A stretch of DNA of 64,000 bases from Ectocarpus siliculosus (Eukaryota > Sar > Phaeophyceae > Ectocarpales > Ectocarpaceae), in contig FN649750.1 of the NCBI GenBank assembly GCA_000310025.1, forward strand, positions 549,688 through 613,687, in the 5' to 3' direction. Made by a program: the position numbers and the translations under genes. This document shows positions 30,901 to 42,989 of the stretch, in pieces. Position 1 is the first letter of the stretch. Each line of letters starts with the position of its first letter. The notes under the pieces were generated by a model. The model was not told the DNA's origin, made no database searches, and saw only the letters and a list, made by a program, of their open reading frames with translations.

Positions 30901-33900
30901 TTCGCATGTTCGTCGAGTGGTGGGGACGATTTGTGGGGGTTTCGTGTTGAATCACGTAATGCAACCACCAGTTATTTATGCTCGATCGATCGTTTGCGGA
31001 GGGTGGTCTTCTTGTCCCCCCCCCCACCCCCAGGGTGAGAACCCGGCGTGCTCTGTCCCGGCTTTGTAGGGATGCGAGGTCAATGGTCTAACGACTACGG
31101 CATGCACGACTATGAGTACACCCCCCCCCACCCCCAGGGCAAGCTGCGGGCTACTTGAAAAAAGAAATCGTCGGGGTGAAAACATTGTGGCGCAATTTTC
31201 TTATTTGAAGCACCTCCTCGACCGCTACCGCTGGAGCGCGAGAGACGTTTTTCACAATACGAAATAACCTTTACCAATGCCCGCATACTTTCCTCTCCCC
31301 AGGACATTGCCGTCCCCTCCTCGCCCTACGGCGGCGGCGAAACTACTGCCGGTTCGGGCCTCTCGTGCCACTGCGGCGGCGAGGTGATCTCTAGCGACTC
31401 TGGGTGCGAATTCAGCAGCGGTTTCCCGCGCTGGGTGCTCGCGGCCTTCTGGCTGGGGAGCGTCACCTGGGTAATCGCCGTCCTGCGCAACGTCGTGACG
31501 GCTACGGTAGCCGGTTCCGTGGCCTCTTGGTGGTTCTCCCCGGGAGACACGAGGTCCGTGCGCGGTGCCTTCTACCGCGCCACACACAGCTCGTTCGGGT
31601 GAGAGAAACGGTGGGCGTGGTGGTGACGCCGCCGCTTGGCCGGGGTTGACGAAGAAGGGATCGTGAGATCTAGACTTGTTGTCTGCATGACGGGAGGTCG
31701 TCGTTGTTTTGTTCTTCGAAATCTGCGAGTGATGTTGTGTTCACCCGTATTTTGCGAGGGTCACTCTCGCTCTCATGCTGACACCGGCGCGCCTCTCTCG
31801 TGGAACGGTATTATTCCCGTTACCACCGCAACTCACTTCACGGGCCGTGGTTTGTTTTGAACCGCGATTCCGTGAAATGAGGAACACTTTCTTGCAGTGT
31901 ATACCATCCTAAACACGTCGGCTTGAAAAAGTGTTTTAATGGCCCCCCCTAAGGTACTGAAACAACTTCACGATGGCTCTCATGACTAGGCCCACAATGC
32001 GGCGTGCACACGGTTACTATCATCTTGTCCTTCCGCAAAGAAGAATCCGAGGCGCATTCCGAACTCTGTTTCTACGTCTGGTATTAGAAATATCATCACC
32101 GATCGAACGGCAGTCGAGGGTGCCGCCGACAAGGACAGATTGCTTGCGGCTGTAACGTGGCGTAGCTTCATAGCTGATCGCGGAGCCATAACTGATCGCG
32201 GAGCCTATCGCGAGGCTTTCGCCCTTGCTCGGAGATAGTATGCACGTTCGGTCGGGCGTACCACCGGCGGCTGGCTCGTTGAATTTTCACCCTCACGGTC
32301 CTTTGCCTCGACTGGACAGTTTGTCGCTGAAAATAGACATTTCCACTTGTAGAGGCTTCAAACGCCATCCATTCATTCATTCCCGGGCTACCCTTCCCGT
32401 TCCCGTCACGTGCACCGCCTTGCGTGAGGCCGGACCGCCCTAACCTCTTACGGCATTTTCTCTCGCACGTTTGGTCCAGGTCGTTGTGCAAGGCTGCTGC
32501 GATCGTGGCCGTGATACGGGTGGCCATGTTCCCCCTTCGACTGGTCTCCCACGCTCTCTGCCTCAGGTGTTTCCTCCGCAGGTTTCGGGATGCCGTCGGC
32601 TACGCTTCCGCCTACGCCATCTGCTTCATCGGCATCTACGGCTTGGACTTCTCGAAAGGTGCGGGGGCGCACCCAATCTCCCGCACTACTGGGAGTTTTG
32701 ACTATCAGCCCATGGGCAGCCATTCGAATGGGCTGCCCAAAGGCACTTGACAGGCCGGCCATGTGTTGCCTATAGGCGTGACACGGCTCACACTCGTGGT
32801 TCGGAGTGTCGTCCCACGTGGAGCACAGAACACTTGGATTACAAGTCATGTCTTTTACAAGTCATGTCTGAGGCTGAGGGCCAAGTCTCCCCCGGCCCCC
32901 TCGAAGCGGTAGATAGTTGACTTTCGTTTGCAGACGGAGCACTGCACGGTGCGGGGAGCCAATGCGGCACCTGTTCATCTTTACCGAACAGGCTGAGACC
33001 ATATGCGAAACCAGACCCAGTCGTGTTCGCTGACTGGTCAAATGGTTCGATTTCGATTGCTAAAGGTTTCATCATTGCCTCGTGAAGGGTGGCTCATGCG
33101 CTGTAAATCCGCGCTGAACTCGTCTGGCCTGCGCCTCTTCCCCATACAACCAGCCATGAATATCAGGGGTGTGAGTCTGGCATTCAGTAACATCTGTGCA
33201 CTGTTTGAACGGCTACTGAGCGTTCGTCCGTCCGTCCCGACCCCGGAACTCTTCCTTTGCAAGCAGCCCTTCGACGAGCGCACGAGCTGTTCCAGAGGCG
33301 CGGGATAACAATGATCGCCAACGACGGCATTGTCAGTGCCGGGCTGTTCCTGCTCACCATGGGCCTGATGTCTACCTACGTGGTCGTGGTGTGGTCGATG
33401 GTGTGGTCGAGTATGGTGATGTCGATGGGCGCGCAGTTCTCCGGCAGCTTGTTTTTTTTTATCATGTCCGTTGTCGTGGTTTTTTTCTTCGTGCCGGTGG
33501 CGGTGTGCTTCTCGACCACCATGTCCGTCTTGCGCTCGGGCCGCAAGGCCGTCTTCGTCTGCTTCGTACAGGTGGGGGATGAACGTATGCACCTATGTAC
33601 GTACGCATGTGAGACTTTATACCGATTTGTGAATCCTTCCCCAAAACCTCAAGAAATGTCTTTGGGCTGCAAGACGATGAATAGATGCAGCGAACCGTGC
33701 TTTCGTTGTTCTTCTTTGTCTCGCGCATACTTGAAATAACCACGCCTCGTCGTTTTCCAATAGTGAAAGATTCGAAACCCAACGTTTGACTGATACCATG
33801 TGGTTGTCTACGCGCCGTCCTTGGTTTGTTCGTTCCGCCGCTCAGGACCCTGAGGCGCTCGCCAACAACCACGGCAGCCAGACGTACGATGACCTCTCAG

Positions 33901-34037
33901 GGGCGTGGCAGCAGATACAGACGGAGTGCCCCGGGGTGGCCAGCAGCAACATCCCCCACGTGCCGATCGCGACCAGCCCCAATATGGTTGAGATGCACGA
34001 CCACCGGGCCACCACCCACACCGAATATCAAGTCTGA
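27969..34037 (+). CDS. SLC44/choline-transporter-like membrane protein, 8 exons, 519 aa
   Basis: Proposed join: 27969-28025, 28957-29142, 29854-30018, 30367-30543, 31303-31598, 32480-32658, 33264-33571, 33846-34037. All junctions are GT-AG and the phases agree. SLC44 proteins are multi-pass membrane transporters for choline or related amines. Family hallmarks visible: exon 3 ends WKNQSRLRFGAANLK; exon 5 has a Cys-rich loop and TVAGSVASWWFSPGD; exon 6 has GSLCKAAAIVAV and AICFIGIYGLDFSK; exon 7 has LFQRRGITMIANDGIV and ends VFVCFVQ; exon 8 begins DPEALANNHGS. Hydrophobic segments fall in exons 1-7 and the tail is hydrophilic. The start is uncertain: the ATG used by the second copy is AGG here, so the next in-frame ATG (27969) was taken. 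The exon 2 acceptor could also be 28971. Confidence 0.85.
28330..28950 (+). other. Extra segment in intron 1 of the full SLC44-like gene
   Basis: About 0.62 kb here has no counterpart in the second copy, where the flanking sequences meet at about 48270. It holds a 138-codon ORF (28560-28976) beginning MIFLMAVAAASVTLLLARG, a hydrophobic start followed by a basic, Ser-rich stretch. This could be an alternative exon, an insertion, or ancestral sequence deleted from copy 2. No terminal repeats were seen. Confidence 0.4.
31036..31121 (+). repeat. Poly-C repeat family, copy B (truncated), in intron 4 of SLC44-like gene
   Basis: Only the constant end is present, from gagaacccggcg to gactatgagtaca, followed by a C tract. 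It is flanked on both sides by CCCCCCCCACCCCCAGG (about 31016-31034 and 31122-31140), a direct duplication of the target. The second SLC44 copy lacks it and has one pyrimidine tract here (50847-50860). Confidence 0.85.
32706..32746. repeat. Isolated CCCATGGGC and hairpin in intron 6 of SLC44-like gene
   Basis: gcccatgggcagccattcgaatgggctgccc forms a near-perfect hairpin. Its words match the arrays near 53.6 and 61.5 kb, so it is a solitary relative of those repeats. Confidence 0.6.
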
Positions 34038-34382
34038 TACATCAAAACCGTTTTGTTGGGTGCATGCCGATATCACGAACAATGATGAGATGTACGGCGC
34101 CCGAGCCCCGCCGGGTTGCTCCAACAACAACACGCTTGTGTTGACGGTTTTGTTTGAAGTGTACCAGAAAAATAGGTAAAGCATTAGGTGGAGTTACATC
34201 TGAGCGGAGGAGGGAATCCCTTCTCAATGACAATGCAAGACGGAGTTCGGCCTCCGAACATAGACCAGTGGCCCCGTCGATGGGATTGAGAGGATACCAG
34301 CGCCTGATTCGATTCACCTACAGCAGTAGCAGAGTACCGGCTGGACGTTTGTTGTAGTTCAGCAGCTGGACCAAATAGTTCG

Positions 34383-35300
34383 GCAATGAGAACTACTTCT
34401 TCCACCTCTGTAAGCAGGTCTGGTAGGGCGGGAAATGGCATGTCGATGGCGGTGTTATCACCGCCAACATCATCAACCGTACACCCTTTCGGATATTCTC
34501 AAGATTTCCGTGTTCAACGTTTTTCTTCTTCGGATACTCGGTGTCTCCTGCAATCACCCGTGGCTTCTCGGCCCGACTCTCCACCGCCCACCTTGTCGTC
34601 TGTTGGTCGTGGACGCCTCCCTCACTATTCCGGCAGCATCTTTGTCGTGTGGGGAACGGTGGATAAGACTTCGAGATTTTCACCGCAGCTCACCCCGTCG
34701 TCTCCAGTTACGGAACGAAATAGTATCCCGTAAAGCGAGCTTCGACACTCGTCGGAAGCACCATCGATTCTCCTTTTTTTTATCTATTCTTCGCGGCTTT
34801 CGCTGGCCTAGCCCGCCCGCGCCGTACCGGCGTCGCCGCCGCAGCCTGTGGTTTCTCTGCTGCCTACCACATGCTGATTGTACCACCGCGTTCGGGATTG
34901 GTGGTGACGCCCATTGTTTCGTGGAAAGTTCTGTTCCTTTGGGTACGGAGGAGTACAGCGAAAACCCGTCTACAGCAGGAACTACTTCTCCAATCGAACC
35001 TGGACCGATGCATGCGCACCCGTTCTCCTACCTCGTTTCCGGGTCCTTCATCTCCATATACATGTGTGGAGCTGCCCCTTTGGCTTCCCTCAGCCTGTGC
35101 GTGGCGCCCTTCCTTTGCCCCTCTTACGCCCTGCACGAGCACACAGCCGGTTGACAACAGGCGTGAATATTTTCGGTGACGAGGTGTCCTCTTCTATAAT
35201 CCTCTCTCATATTGTTGGCAGTGGCCTTCATGCGGTGAGCAGTTTATGACCCGCCTGAGGAAGCTACGGATGGTCATGGATATTTCCTCGTTTGAAAGGA
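34383..35300 (+). pseudogene. Decayed gypsy gag/pol fragment
   Basis: The sequence parallels the gag-pol junction of the 14-kb element: about 34434-34700 matches 9905-10200 ('cgatggcgg', 'acaccctttcggatattctcaagatttccgtgtt', 'cctcctcgtcgtcgcc'-like order). About 35180-35290 matches 10785-10945 ('ggtgacgaggtgtcctcttct', 'gcagtttatga'). Frames are broken and a large part between is missing or rearranged. It lies directly downstream of the SLC44-like gene and has no LTR nearby. This is a related, older copy rather than a recent fragment. Confidence 0.7.
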
Positions 35301-36595
35301 ACAAACGTTGTAAACTCGGATCACACCTGGCCAACATACTGCTCTGTTGGTGTTTTGGCGATGTAGAAGGCAGGAGAGCACCCGATGCACATACCGAAGC
35401 GAGTGAATCAATCAACGGATCTAGAAGGCCGTTTCTAACGAGGTCGACCGCATGTAGCACAACACTCTGTAGCAAGATTTGCGAGTCCGGCTCATTATGC
35501 AGCAACACCGGTAGTGCGCTCGCCACCGTCAACCCAGGCGTCCTGACCGACCCCTTCACCACCAACCCTCTTCTTCCTCTACCTATGGTGTCAGACACGA
35601 GGCGCAAGGGCGAGAAGAAGGCGCCCCCCGCCATAGCGTCAACCAACCGGTGGGCGGTTGTCGCTAAAGGAGGGCGAGGACGAAGACGAGGACAGGAAGG
35701 ACCTGGGCAACGGAGCAAAATGTGAGCTCGTTTCTACAGAAAGTGACTACGGCATTTCGATGCTCCCTCTTGGGCAACATGACCTACCCTCTGCGTCCCC
35801 CTTCGCGATGTCGATGAACGTCTTGCGGGTTCCGCTCCGGCTCCACTAGGGTTACGACGTTATCTACAGGGAAGATGATCTACATGTGTAGCTATTCGTT
35901 TTCATGATCAAGAGCTAAACTAAGATTCGCCCTCCTCCATTGCTGGGGTATTAACTCTTCCACTCGTCTCCCTACAACTAACGTTGCAGGAGGAAAGCCC
36001 GCGGACACCACGACTGCCACTTCTACACATTATTGCTGCTGTGATGGTATCTGGCTAAGGACACAGGTGTTATTTACTGTAGTCCATGAGCAACGGGCTG
36101 CTGTACTATGTAGGTAGGCAACGGCCATCAATAGGGTAATACTCGGGCAACGAGCCCAAGAACCTGGTCGGCGTCGTCAGCAGGACGACCTCGGGCGAAG
36201 TTGCGCCGCATTTATGTCGTGTAGATCGCTGTCGGCTGTTGGATGATGTCCATGATGCATGATGAAGAGGCAGAGGCGGGTAGACAGCTGAGCCCCCATT
36301 CTTCCAGAGCTCAATTAGAGCAAGCAAGGTCCAGGACCAATCAAAGTGAGTCAAAGCAGCTCCTGATCCTCTACAATAGTCGGTTCCGCCCCATATCGCG
36401 ATCGCGCTGCTTATATATCACACACACACGTGTTCCAGGCCAAATACAGCGGTCTTGTATACGAGATGTTGTGAACTCCGGCAAGAGGGGCTGGCGGGAT
36501 AAACGCGGAGTTACAATGGCACTTGATGCCCGTCCTGACCGCTTGGTAGTGCGGTAGTGCTCCATTTCCGCTGAGTGGTTGATAGGCGGGAATGC
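35301..36595. other. Unassigned stretch
   Basis: No gene is recognised. Several ORFs under 120 codons overlap on both strands, none with a motif. It includes a short AC-rich run (36418-36430). Confidence 0.4.
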
Positions 36596-36599
36596 TCGT

Positions 36600-37121
36600 C
36601 TGCCAGAGCTTGACAACCCAAGGAAAATGCAGGGCTGCCAGAATATTCTCAGCAGGTTTCTCGGTTGCGTGCCCCCCCTGCCGCTTTGCCTGTCCCCCGC
36701 GATGATTGTTTCCGCTGCATCATACATACACACACAAACCGGTAGGGGGCATCGTCACCACCTGGAGGCAACAGAGCTCGACCGTTCCGGTGGTCAACGA
36801 TCTTTGAATCTTTGCCCTTCTTTTGCTCCAAGGGTCGAGAACGTACAATTGCCTCCAGAGGCGCCGAGAGAAACAGAGAGGTGAGAGGAAGAGGAAGCAA
36901 ACACTGCAAAGTGCTGCTTGAAGCTTGACCGCCAACAAGACATCGACATCTCGCAGCCAAGGGTATGGGAGACATGAATAGGAGGGCCCGATTGTTGGCA
37001 CGTTCTGTGTGCGTTGTGATCTGGATGCGTAAGTCGTGTCGCCCACGTCGATGGTTGGGCTACAGAGTAGTAGTTGGGATGCACCTTGCCTTGGCACGCG
37101 TCGGCGGGATTTTGGAACATG
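36600..37121 (+). repeat. Dispersed repeat R1, copy 2 (left part)
   Basis: Aligns with 19220-19760. Interrupted at 37122-37126 by the LTR element; the remainder continues at 40295-40345 ('attcttgttctcc...ctcagcagt' versus 'gtttttttgtctccgcagctt...ctcagtagt' in copy 1). Confidence 0.75.
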
Positions 37122-37126
37122 ATTCT

Positions 37127-37426
37127 TGTTGGATAAACCGGGTAGGCCGAAGCTTGTAGGTTTGTGGAGAAAGGCTACTCGGCCAGTGAGGGCCGAGATG
37201 GGAAAGTCTTGTATTAGAGGGAAGAGGGAACAGCAGAGAACACAAGAAGGCGAGGAACCGAAGAGAGCGTCACCACACCTATCCGTCACGCAATTCAGAT
37301 CACTCATCGAATCTCCGAAGCAACCAAGCAGAAACTCCCTGTTCCTCCGCAATCTACCAACTGCAATCTCCGTAGATCCATGCCCCATATTCAGCCACAT
37401 TTACTATGCTACGAGTATATCTAACA
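37127..37426 (-). repeat. LTR (3' on the minus-strand reading)
   Basis: 300 bp, nearly identical to 39995-40294. The differences noted are c/a near 37321 and t/c near 37342. Confidence 0.9.
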
Positions 37427-38269
37427 GCCCCCTTCTCGTGTGCATCGTAATGATACGGCAAGTCAATATAATTCCATTTACTCCCCAAACGTAGATCCTA
37501 CTCCTCCATGACACACAAATAACCAAGAACTCGATTATGCAAATTTTCCTGAACTCACAACGTCTTGTCTCATCGCCTTCATTCCTTCTCTGAAAAACGC
37601 TCTTCTTCTGGTCCATCCTTTCTCAGTACTTCACCGCAACGACACCCGCAAAGTACTAATATCCCCCGCACAACCGAAGCATTAAACAATCCATCGAACC
37701 AAACCTATCTGTGACACTCGTCAGTACGTTCACTTTCGAAAACACGGATCAATTCGTAGAAATTCGCCTTCGTTGTGCTTCCAGTACATCCATCCATCCG
37801 TCTACAAATCCTACAAAGACAACACAAATTTCGCAAAAACAACAAACGTATTTGTTTAATGTACCGCGCAAAAACAGAAGTAAGTATGAACATGCCCATT
37901 TGCAGGTAAAACGCAGCTGGGTATGGTATGGATCCTTTTTTACTCTCACATGTCCGATCAAACAACATCCATCCTCAAACATTCGTTCAGCGTGAAGATC
38001 ATTTGCGCAGAAAATACGTGAGTATTCCTATTTTGTCTCTCTAGAAACCTAGTACCACCTACAGGTAAATACCTTCCGAAAGAACAACGCGCCCCCCTGC
38101 TCTGGGAGATTGGCCCCCGTGAGTTTAGAAGGGGTTGGAGTCTGAACCATAGAACAAAAGAACAACATTTAATGTTCATCCAGTCGAAACCCAAGAAAAA
38201 CAATCCTCCTGCAAATAAATCCCGACGAACACCAAAACCACATCAAATTTAATGCCAAGACATATAATC

Positions 38270-38375
38270 CAATCCAGTACCAAAACAGAACATTCGAAAA
38301 CCCTTCAATTCAATACCAAAACAATCAACACTCGAAAATCCTCCAATTGAATACCAAAACAATAACACTCGAAAC
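38270..38375. repeat. Short tandem repeat 'caattnaataccaaaacaat...actcgaaa'
   Basis: Three to four diverged units of about 35-40 bp inside the LTR element. Confidence 0.6.
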
Positions 38376-39119
38376 TCCTACATTTGCCGGCCCATCAAGC
38401 TCCAGCGCTGAACCCATTGCCCAAGCCATTGTTTCTCTCCCCCCAGCGGATATTTCGCACGCCTTCGCCGCGGTCGCCTTCCGTCTTTCATCTTTTCCGG
38501 CTGGCCGCGACTCGAGCTTGGATCTTTGCGTCCGCCTGAAGTGGGGGAAGAACATTTGTCGCTCCCGGAGGATTGACTCGGCGGTGGTGCAGGGCAGGTC
38601 GCGCGTTTGGAGGGGAAGATGGCGGCAGATTAGTTCCGAACAAACCAGCACTACTGAAGAGAATCACATACTACCAACATTCCCCCCGGTTCTGCACAGT
38701 AGTGACTGCAGCAGAAAAAACAATAAATGAAATACACTTTCAAGTCGTCGGACCCTACTTGTTCAATGTTTGTCTGAAATTACCGATCACTGCGACATTG
38801 CCATTCAATACATAGATAGCTGAATATCATCCTGAAACGGAGGTTGATTAGTCCTCTATCACAAAATCATAATTCAGCCGCTGCTCCTGTTCCAAACAAA
38901 GGGTATCAATCCTAAGTCGAAACTTTCACAACTTTGGAATCGCAATCTCATAACAAATAGCAACCTCAAGACAACGTATAACAATATTCGGAAATCAGCA
39001 TTTGTTTCGTCAATATTGTGGATTTTTAATCTGCAACAAGGTGGAGGTACCAATCAATGTTGCACGTCGCTGAGACTTCACACGTCTGTGGTACTCGCTG
39101 ACACAACCAAGACATGAAA

Positions 39120-39250
39120 AGTTTTTGATCAGGTTAAACCTGCTACCGAAAGAAAGTCCAGATAAAACGTTGATCACGCATTTTTGATCAGGCTAAACCT
39201 GCTGCTCAAAAAGTAGCTACCAAAAAGAGCCCAGATAAAACGTTGATCAC
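39120..39250. repeat. Tandem duplication 'tttttgatcagg(t/c)taaacctgct...cagataaaacgttgatcacg'
   Basis: Two units of about 60-70 bp inside the LTR element. Confidence 0.75.
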
Positions 39251-39454
39251 GTTGTTGCCGGCGAGAGAAAGTTGGTCTCAGCACGGCTGTCAGGAAGACA
39301 AAGCACAAAACCTCGCCAATCACTGCATTACATTGCGCACAATACTATTTCTAATACCATGCTACACGCACACACAATATCATCAGTTTAGAAACTGGCA
39401 TCAGTTTTTGAGGATTACTGGTAACCTGGATTGTGTCTACCCATTTGCTACAGG

Positions 39455-39720
39455 TAGTCGGCCTTTGACCGAGCGGTGGAGTTTGACGGCTGTACCGCAC
39501 GACGTATTGTCGCGTTTTGATTGAGCAAGTGTTGGTGTTTGAGGCTTTACCGCGCAGCGTGTTGCCGCGATTATTCTAGAGAAAGAGTTGGAGAGAGAGT
39601 TTGACGGCAGTACCGGGTGGAGGTGGAGTTGGAGTAAGCGTTGGTGTTTGACGGCTGTACCGCACGGCGTAATGCCGCGTTTAGGATCTGACGGCACTAT
39701 GTAGGTAGGCGTACCGCATC
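39455..39720. repeat. Degenerate repeats 'gtttgacggctgtaccgcac.gcgt..tgccgcg'
   Basis: Four to five diverged units inside the LTR element near its minus-strand 5' end. Confidence 0.65.
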
Positions 39721-39994
39721 ACCGCATGGATGGGTGTACACATAACGACAGCAGTCGAAAACTGACAAGTCATCACGTGCCTGTTCATGCCTACAAGCCC
39801 AGTAGACGGCGGGCTTCAGCTAACGATGGCGCTGCTGTAGGTCTTGGGAGCGCTGCTGTAGGTCTTGTGGGTGCTGCTGCTGTGCAGGCCCTCGCCGCTG
39901 TTGGCCTCTTCGTCTGGTTGGATGTCGTCAGCCACGCATGCGGCTGCCCATCGGTGCTACCGAATCACCCTCGACAAAGTCGTTAACGCTAGCG

Positions 39995-40294
39995 TGTTGG
40001 ATAAACCGGGTAGGCCGAAGCTTGTAGGTTTGTGGAGAAAGGCTACTCGGCCAGTGAGGGCCGAGATGGGAAAGTCTTGTATTAGAGGGAAGAGGGAACA
40101 GCAGAGAACACAAGAAGGCGAGGAACCGAAGAGAGCGTCACCACACCTATCCGTCACGCAATTCAGATCACTCATCGAATCTCCGAAGAAACCAAGCAGA
40201 AACTCCCTGTCCCTCCGCAATCTACCAACTGCAATCTCCGTAGATCCATGCCCCATATTCAGCCACATTTACTATGCTACGAGTATATCTAACA
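39995..40294 (-). repeat. LTR (5' on the minus-strand reading)
   Basis: 300 bp. It is followed on the plus strand by the target duplication ATTCT and the rest of dispersed repeat R1. Confidence 0.9.
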
Positions 40295-40344
40295 ATTCTT
40301 GTTCTCCACACCGCTAGAACTCAGCAGTGAAAGACCTCAATTCG

Positions 40345-42120
40345 GCCCAAAAAAATAGGCAAAAGCGGGAAGCCCCCAAAAACGCGGCGGAGCCTCTACC
40401 GAGCCGACGGCACTTTCCTGGCGAACACAAGAACGCGCTGTATACGTTGAAAATTCCCACGGAACTTTGCACGAATGCCTACTGTGGGATGGAGAGCAAA
40501 ATGGAAAGGAAAATCCTTGCACTGATATGTTCCACGTAGCCGGCGGAGGGGACGGATTTAGTTGAAAATGGCATCCACGCGCAGGCGTCATGCTTAGGTG
40601 GGTCAAGTCTATTCACAACAGTATGCCTCGCATTTTGTAGCTGCCTCTTCCCCGGTTGTACAGCACTTTGAATTACGTTGCATCATGCAGTACAAGCCGA
40701 GTACGCGTATTCGGCGCGCACCATATTTTGAACTGGAACCCACCTGTACGGCGTGTTATTGCACCGCGACACTGCGGGACAAAAAAAAAACGACTGTCTG
40801 TGCCAACAACCAATAAGAGAGCCCGTACCTCTCTTTTCTCTCTTTCGCCATCATATTTTGTGTCGGCTCCATTCTGGCTAAGAGGCAAAAAAATCACGCT
40901 CGAAACGTGCTGTGTGTTCCCGGGGGACAGCGAAACCCGGCCGCTGATACTCTTTTTTGGACCATACCTTGAGAGGAACGAAGAATTGATGCCTCCGAAA
41001 CTTTGTGGGCATATATGTATCACCTGGAGGGCGCACACAAGTTGGCGCACTCAAACAATTTTTCGCATAGAAAGTGTGGTAGGGCCAGATCTCGGGCTGT
41101 CGACGGAGTGCATAACGTACGTGTGAACCGAATAGGGTGGAACGAGAACTTCACCGACCGTCGCTAAAGTACACGTACTTCCATTTCCTGTGGAAGTAAG
41201 GGGAAAAAAATGTGTAACGCTTTTAATTGAGTTGATTGAGAGCACAATTCCACACTATGGACAAGAAGGAAGACTGCTTCTAATGTCGGCCCGATGGTAA
41301 ATACAACAGTCAGCGGCGCCAAAACTGACAGAACAAAAAGACAAACATAAATGAACTGACTCCAGCACGTCACAAACGCTGGATAATGTGGTCGACGTAG
41401 ACAGCAGTCCTTGCCTGTAAAAATACAGCGGGTTGTTGACCACGAGGAGTACACAAAATATCTGCACAAATGTTTGCACTCCATAGGAGCCCAGACCCGA
41501 ACTATCACAAATGGAAATAACGCAAGGATCGCAGCAAAGAGGGCTACCGGTGGTGGTGCCACCTATAATATCCAGCTGGTGCGGTTCCCACCCGCCCCCA
41601 CACAGGCACACACTCCCCATAACGTGTTCTCCAAGGTCTCCTCCTTCTCCACCCACAAGTTATTTCGCACGGAGTAACCTGTTGTCGTCACTTCCACCGT
41701 TTATTCACACACAAGCAAATACAGCAAAGGCAAACAACGGAAAGTGCACGCGGCAAACATGGGGTTGGTTGGTTGATGTGGGCTAAGGTCACCTAGGCGG
41801 GATTTTGGTCATCGTTCTGAACGCCGTAGTATGTCGATCATGAATCCGGACCACAAACATGCAGATCCGTGGGCCTTATCCCCAGTATATGATCGAGAAG
41901 TTGGCACATACAAGCGGAACCAGATACATACCTCAATACGGCTCTTGAACCCTAAGAACAAGACGGCTTCCGTCGCCCCCCATGGGCCGTCGGCTCCCCC
42001 CGCGTCCCCACACCCTACATCCGGCCCGCCCTTCGACATATCTGATCCCCAGTCGCTGAAGGCATCGCTGTAGTCTGACGCATCGGACTCCCACTCTGAG
42101 ATTTCATCCCTCTTCGTCCT
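40345..42120. other. Low-coding stretch
   Basis: The best ORF is on the minus strand at 41164-41562 (132 codons, no good ATG before residue 27). It has two hydrophobic segments (ALFAAILALFPFVIV and FIYVCLFVLSVLAPLTVVF) and several Cys residues. It could be an exon of an unknown membrane protein, but no splice partner was found. Nothing else is recognised. Confidence 0.3.
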
Positions 42121-42136
42121 CCTTGTCCTCTTCCTC

Positions 42137-42412
42137 CTCCCCTCCCCCCCCCCCCCCCCCCCCCTTTTTTTTTTTTTTTTTTGGGAGGGGGGAGNNNNNN
42201 NNNNNNNNNNNNNNNNNNNNNNNNNNNNNNNNNNNNNNNNNNNNNNNNNNNNNNNNNNNNNNNNNNNNNNNNNNNNNNNNNNNNNNNNNNNNNNGCTTCT
42301 CGCTTGGTGATGTGAGAGCCTGGTCCGGTGAGAACCCGGCGTGCTCCGTCCCGGCTTTGTAGGGATGCGAGGTCAATGGTCAAACGACTACGGCATGCAC
42401 GACTATGAGTAC

Positions 42413-42450
<38 letters not shown>

Positions 42451-42568
42451 TTCCCCCCCCCCCCCCTTTTCCCTTTTTTTTCCCCCCCTCCCTCTTCCCT
42501 TTCTTTTTTTTTCCCCCTTCCGGCCCCCCATTTGGAGATTTCCCCCCTTTTTTTCCCCCTTTTCTTTT

Positions 42569-42601
<33 letters not shown>

Positions 42602-42611
42602 ATCCTCTTTC
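42137..42611. other. Homopolymer zone with a 100-base assembly gap
   Basis: A C run then a T run (42145-42182) precede the gap of exactly 100 N (42195-42294). After a repeat copy come long C and T tracts (42412-42601). The sequence here looks like polymerase or assembly slippage, and lengths should not be trusted. ORFs of Pro/Phe or Gly/Lys across it are artefacts. Confidence 0.9.
42295..42412 (+). repeat. Poly-C repeat family, copy C (next to gap)
   Basis: Runs from 'gcttctcgcttggtgatgtgag' to 'gactatgagtaca' and then into the long C tract. Its upstream part may be hidden by the gap. Confidence 0.8.
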
Positions 42612-42989
42612 GCCTCGGTCCTTGTTGATTCGTCCGGCACGGCTGCATGCTCACTAGCGGCTCTTTCCGCCAAAGGAGAACGCAGGGATTCGGCTACGAT
42701 GGCAGATGTAGCAGGAACGGAAGGTGTAACAGAACGGTGGACGAAGCAGGCACTCTGGATGTAGCAGCAGGGAGCTGAGCCTCGGGTTCCGACGCTCGAA
42801 GCAGTTCACAGGAAACCCTGCACATGCATGCGAGCATCCTACCTGCTTTCCGACAGCCCCATCTCACGCAGAGATTATTCTTACCGGGGGCCGGTTTGCA
42901 TTCACACTTCTCCGTTTACGTCTTTTTGTCGGTCCCAACGTAAGAATACTCAAGACAGCCAAGCACGCAGGTTTCCGCTGTCATCTGCC

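Larger units (their letters stand above)
37127..40294 (-). mobile_element. LTR retrotransposon of 3.17 kb without recognised proteins
   Basis: Direct repeats of 300 bp (37127-37426 and 39995-40294) differ at about two positions. They have TGTTGGAT / ATCTAACA ends and a clean 5-bp target duplication, ATTCT (37122-37126; 40295-40299). On the minus strand a purine tract (GAGAAGGGGGC, 37427-37437) precedes TGTTAGATA, so the element is read right to left. The 2.57-kb interior carries no recognisable gag or pol, only short ORFs (for example minus 38325-38651) and tandem repeats. It is probably a non-autonomous (LARD-like) element mobilised by a copia-type relative. Confidence 0.88.

Noticed and set aside
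42405-42764. Pro-rich and Gly/Lys-rich ORFs at 42380-42764
   Set aside because: They translate C, T and G homopolymers next to an assembly gap.
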